Source: Saprospiraceae bacterium (GTDB taxonomy: Bacteria > Bacteroidota > Bacteroidia > Chitinophagales > Saprospiraceae). Taken from it: DNA of 5,954 nt. The notes beneath the pieces were generated by a model that was not told where the DNA came from, ran no database searches, and was given only the letters and a program-made list of their open reading frames with translations. Each line of letters opens with the position of its first letter. Position 1 is the first letter of the stretch. Positions 4,974-5,954 of this stretch are shown here, in pieces. A program made the position numbers and the translations under genes. The stretch lies in the NCBI GenBank assembly GCA_023299965.1, contig JALZVN010000210.1, positions 1-5,954 of the forward strand, read 5' to 3'.

Positions 4974-5954
4974 ATGGGTGAAAAGACGATATCTGGATTT
5001 TCGAAATTGTCCAAGCGAGGGAAAATCAAATGGATAGTAGAGAATTTTTTTAAGGATCCTGATACAGTTACTAAGGAGCTAGCAAGCTATTGGCACGGTA
5101 ATGCTGCTCAGCAAAAGGTATTGGATGGATTTAGTGAGAACACTATCTCCAACTTCCCTATGCCGTATGGTGTCGCGCCCAATATGGTTATCAATGGTAA
5201 GACCTATTGTGTACCGATGGTAATCGAGGAGAGTTCTGTAGTAGCGGCGGCGAGTAGTGCAGCTAAGTATTGGATGAATAGGGGGGGCTTTAAAGCAGAA
5301 GTGATATCTACTGTCAAAATCGGTCAAGTACATTTTATATGGAATGGGGCTGGACAGAAATTGACTACGTTTTTTGAAGAGGTGAAGAATGCCTTGCTTA
5401 GCGATGTGTCAGAGCTGACGGCGAGTATGGAGGCGAGAGGAGGTGGAGTGAAAGATATAGAGCTATTGGATTTTACTGCAGCGCAATCAGGATACTATCA
5501 AATCAAGGTTTATTTTGAGACTTGTGATTCGATGGGGGCTAACTTTATCAACTCTGTGTTGGAAGCCTTATCTAAAGCTTGGACCAAAAGAATTAATACA
5601 CATAGTGGTTTTGAACCAGGAGAGCAGCAGGTAGAAATAGTGATGTCTATTTTGTCTAATTATACGCCGGACTGTATCGTGAGGGCTTCGGTGTCTTGCG
5701 CTGTGACGGATTTGGATCAGACATTGAATAATGAAGAAAAGCATGCACTAGCGAAACGATTTGAAACCGCGATTAAAATTGCGCACATAGATTCTTATCG
5801 TGCGACGACACATAACAAAGGAATATATAATGGTGTAGACGCAGTGGTCTTGGCTACTGGAAATGACTTCCGGGCTATAGAAGCTTGTGGGCATACGTAC
5901 GCGAGCCGCTCTGGTAAATACTGTAGCCTGAGTAACTGTGAGGTGAAAGACGGT
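4974..5954 (+). CDS. mvaA: Hydroxymethylglutaryl-CoA reductase, class II (degradative-type fold), 3' end outside window
   Basis: The frame is open for 327 codons from ATG 4974 to the right edge with no stop, so the gene is cut by the window. It matches class II HMG-CoA reductase, which interconverts HMG-CoA and mevalonate. The N-terminus ISGFSKLSKRGKIKW is typical. The catalytic Glu motif is VIEESSVVAAASSAAKYW at 83-100. DSMGANFINS at 185-194 belongs to the substrate/cofactor core. THNKGIYNGVDAVVLATGND at 279-298 carries the catalytic Lys282 and Asp298, and RAIEACGHTYASRSGKY follows. The catalytic His and the C-terminal flap expected about 100 residues later are not visible. An in-frame ATG at 4920 would add 18 residues (MFSFLIGARN...); 4974 gives the usual family N-terminus and is preferred. 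Bacteria with this enzyme as the mevalonate source use it biosynthetically, which the adjacent fni supports. Confidence 0.95.
   Translation, partial: MGEKTISGFSKLSKRGKIKWIVENFFKDPDTVTKELASYWHGNAAQQKVLDGFSENTISNFPMPYGVAPNMVINGKTYCVPMVIEESSVVAAASSAAKYWMNRGGFKAEVISTVKIGQVHFIWNGAGQKLTTFFEEVKNALLSDVSELTASMEARGGGVKDIELLDFTAAQSGYYQIKVYFETCDSMGANFINSVLEALSKAWTKRINTHSGFEPGEQQVEIVMSILSNYTPDCIVRASVSCAVTDLDQTLNNEEKHALAKRFETAIKIAHIDSYRATTHNKGIYNGVDAVVLATGNDFRAIEACGHTYASRSGKYCSLSNCEVKDG

Noticed and set aside
5079..5333. Minus-strand open frame opposite mvaA
   Set aside because: It is antisense to the catalytic-Glu region of a clear HMG-CoA reductase and has no features of its own.

Overview
The window looks like a chromosomal segment of a free-living, probably marine, Bacteroidota (Cytophagia- or Flavobacteriia-like). 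The evidence is its AT-rich coding sequence, short hydrophobic lipoprotein signals ending in G/S-C, a Bacteroidota-type outer-membrane beta-barrel protein, a YHYH-domain lipoprotein, and a mevalonate-pathway pair (type 2 isopentenyl-diphosphate isomerase and class II HMG-CoA reductase). Placement below phylum is inference. All genes lie on the + strand.

Region 1 (1-2448) is an envelope cluster. A 170-nt imperfect palindrome (1-170) precedes a secreted YHYH-domain lipoprotein (190-1104), which ends in a textbook intrinsic terminator (1125-1161). Next are a MORN-variant (YwqK-like) lipoprotein, whose most upstream ATG lies inside that terminator so that a GTG at 1176 is the better start, and a SCO1/SenC lipoprotein (1795-2448) whose start overlaps the previous stop by 11 bp. 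All three products carry lipoprotein signals. The SCO family handles copper and thiol redox for cytochrome oxidase, and YHYH proteins are His-rich, so a shared role in periplasmic metal handling is possible but unproven.

Region 2 (2449-3321) holds a small 9-bp palindrome, a weak promoter candidate, and an outer-membrane beta-barrel protein that most likely starts at 2596 rather than at the TTG at 2497.

Region 3 (3322-3709) has no gene. It contains a sharply bounded GC-rich island (about 54% G+C over 3411-3600, against about 28-31% on either side) that folds on paper into a closed multi-helix structure (3407-3606), including a 16-of-17-bp hairpin and two nested 8-bp helices. This is the best candidate for something undescribed here: a structured non-coding RNA or a small mobile palindromic element.

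Region 4 (3710-5954) has fni (type 2 IPP isomerase), a 184-nt spacer with 8-nt periodic inverted repeats, and mvaA (class II HMG-CoA reductase), which is open through the right edge. HMG-CoA reductase makes mevalonate and Fni equilibrates IPP and DMAPP, so the two genes serve an early and the last step of isoprenoid precursor synthesis. The remaining kinases and decarboxylase are not in the window.
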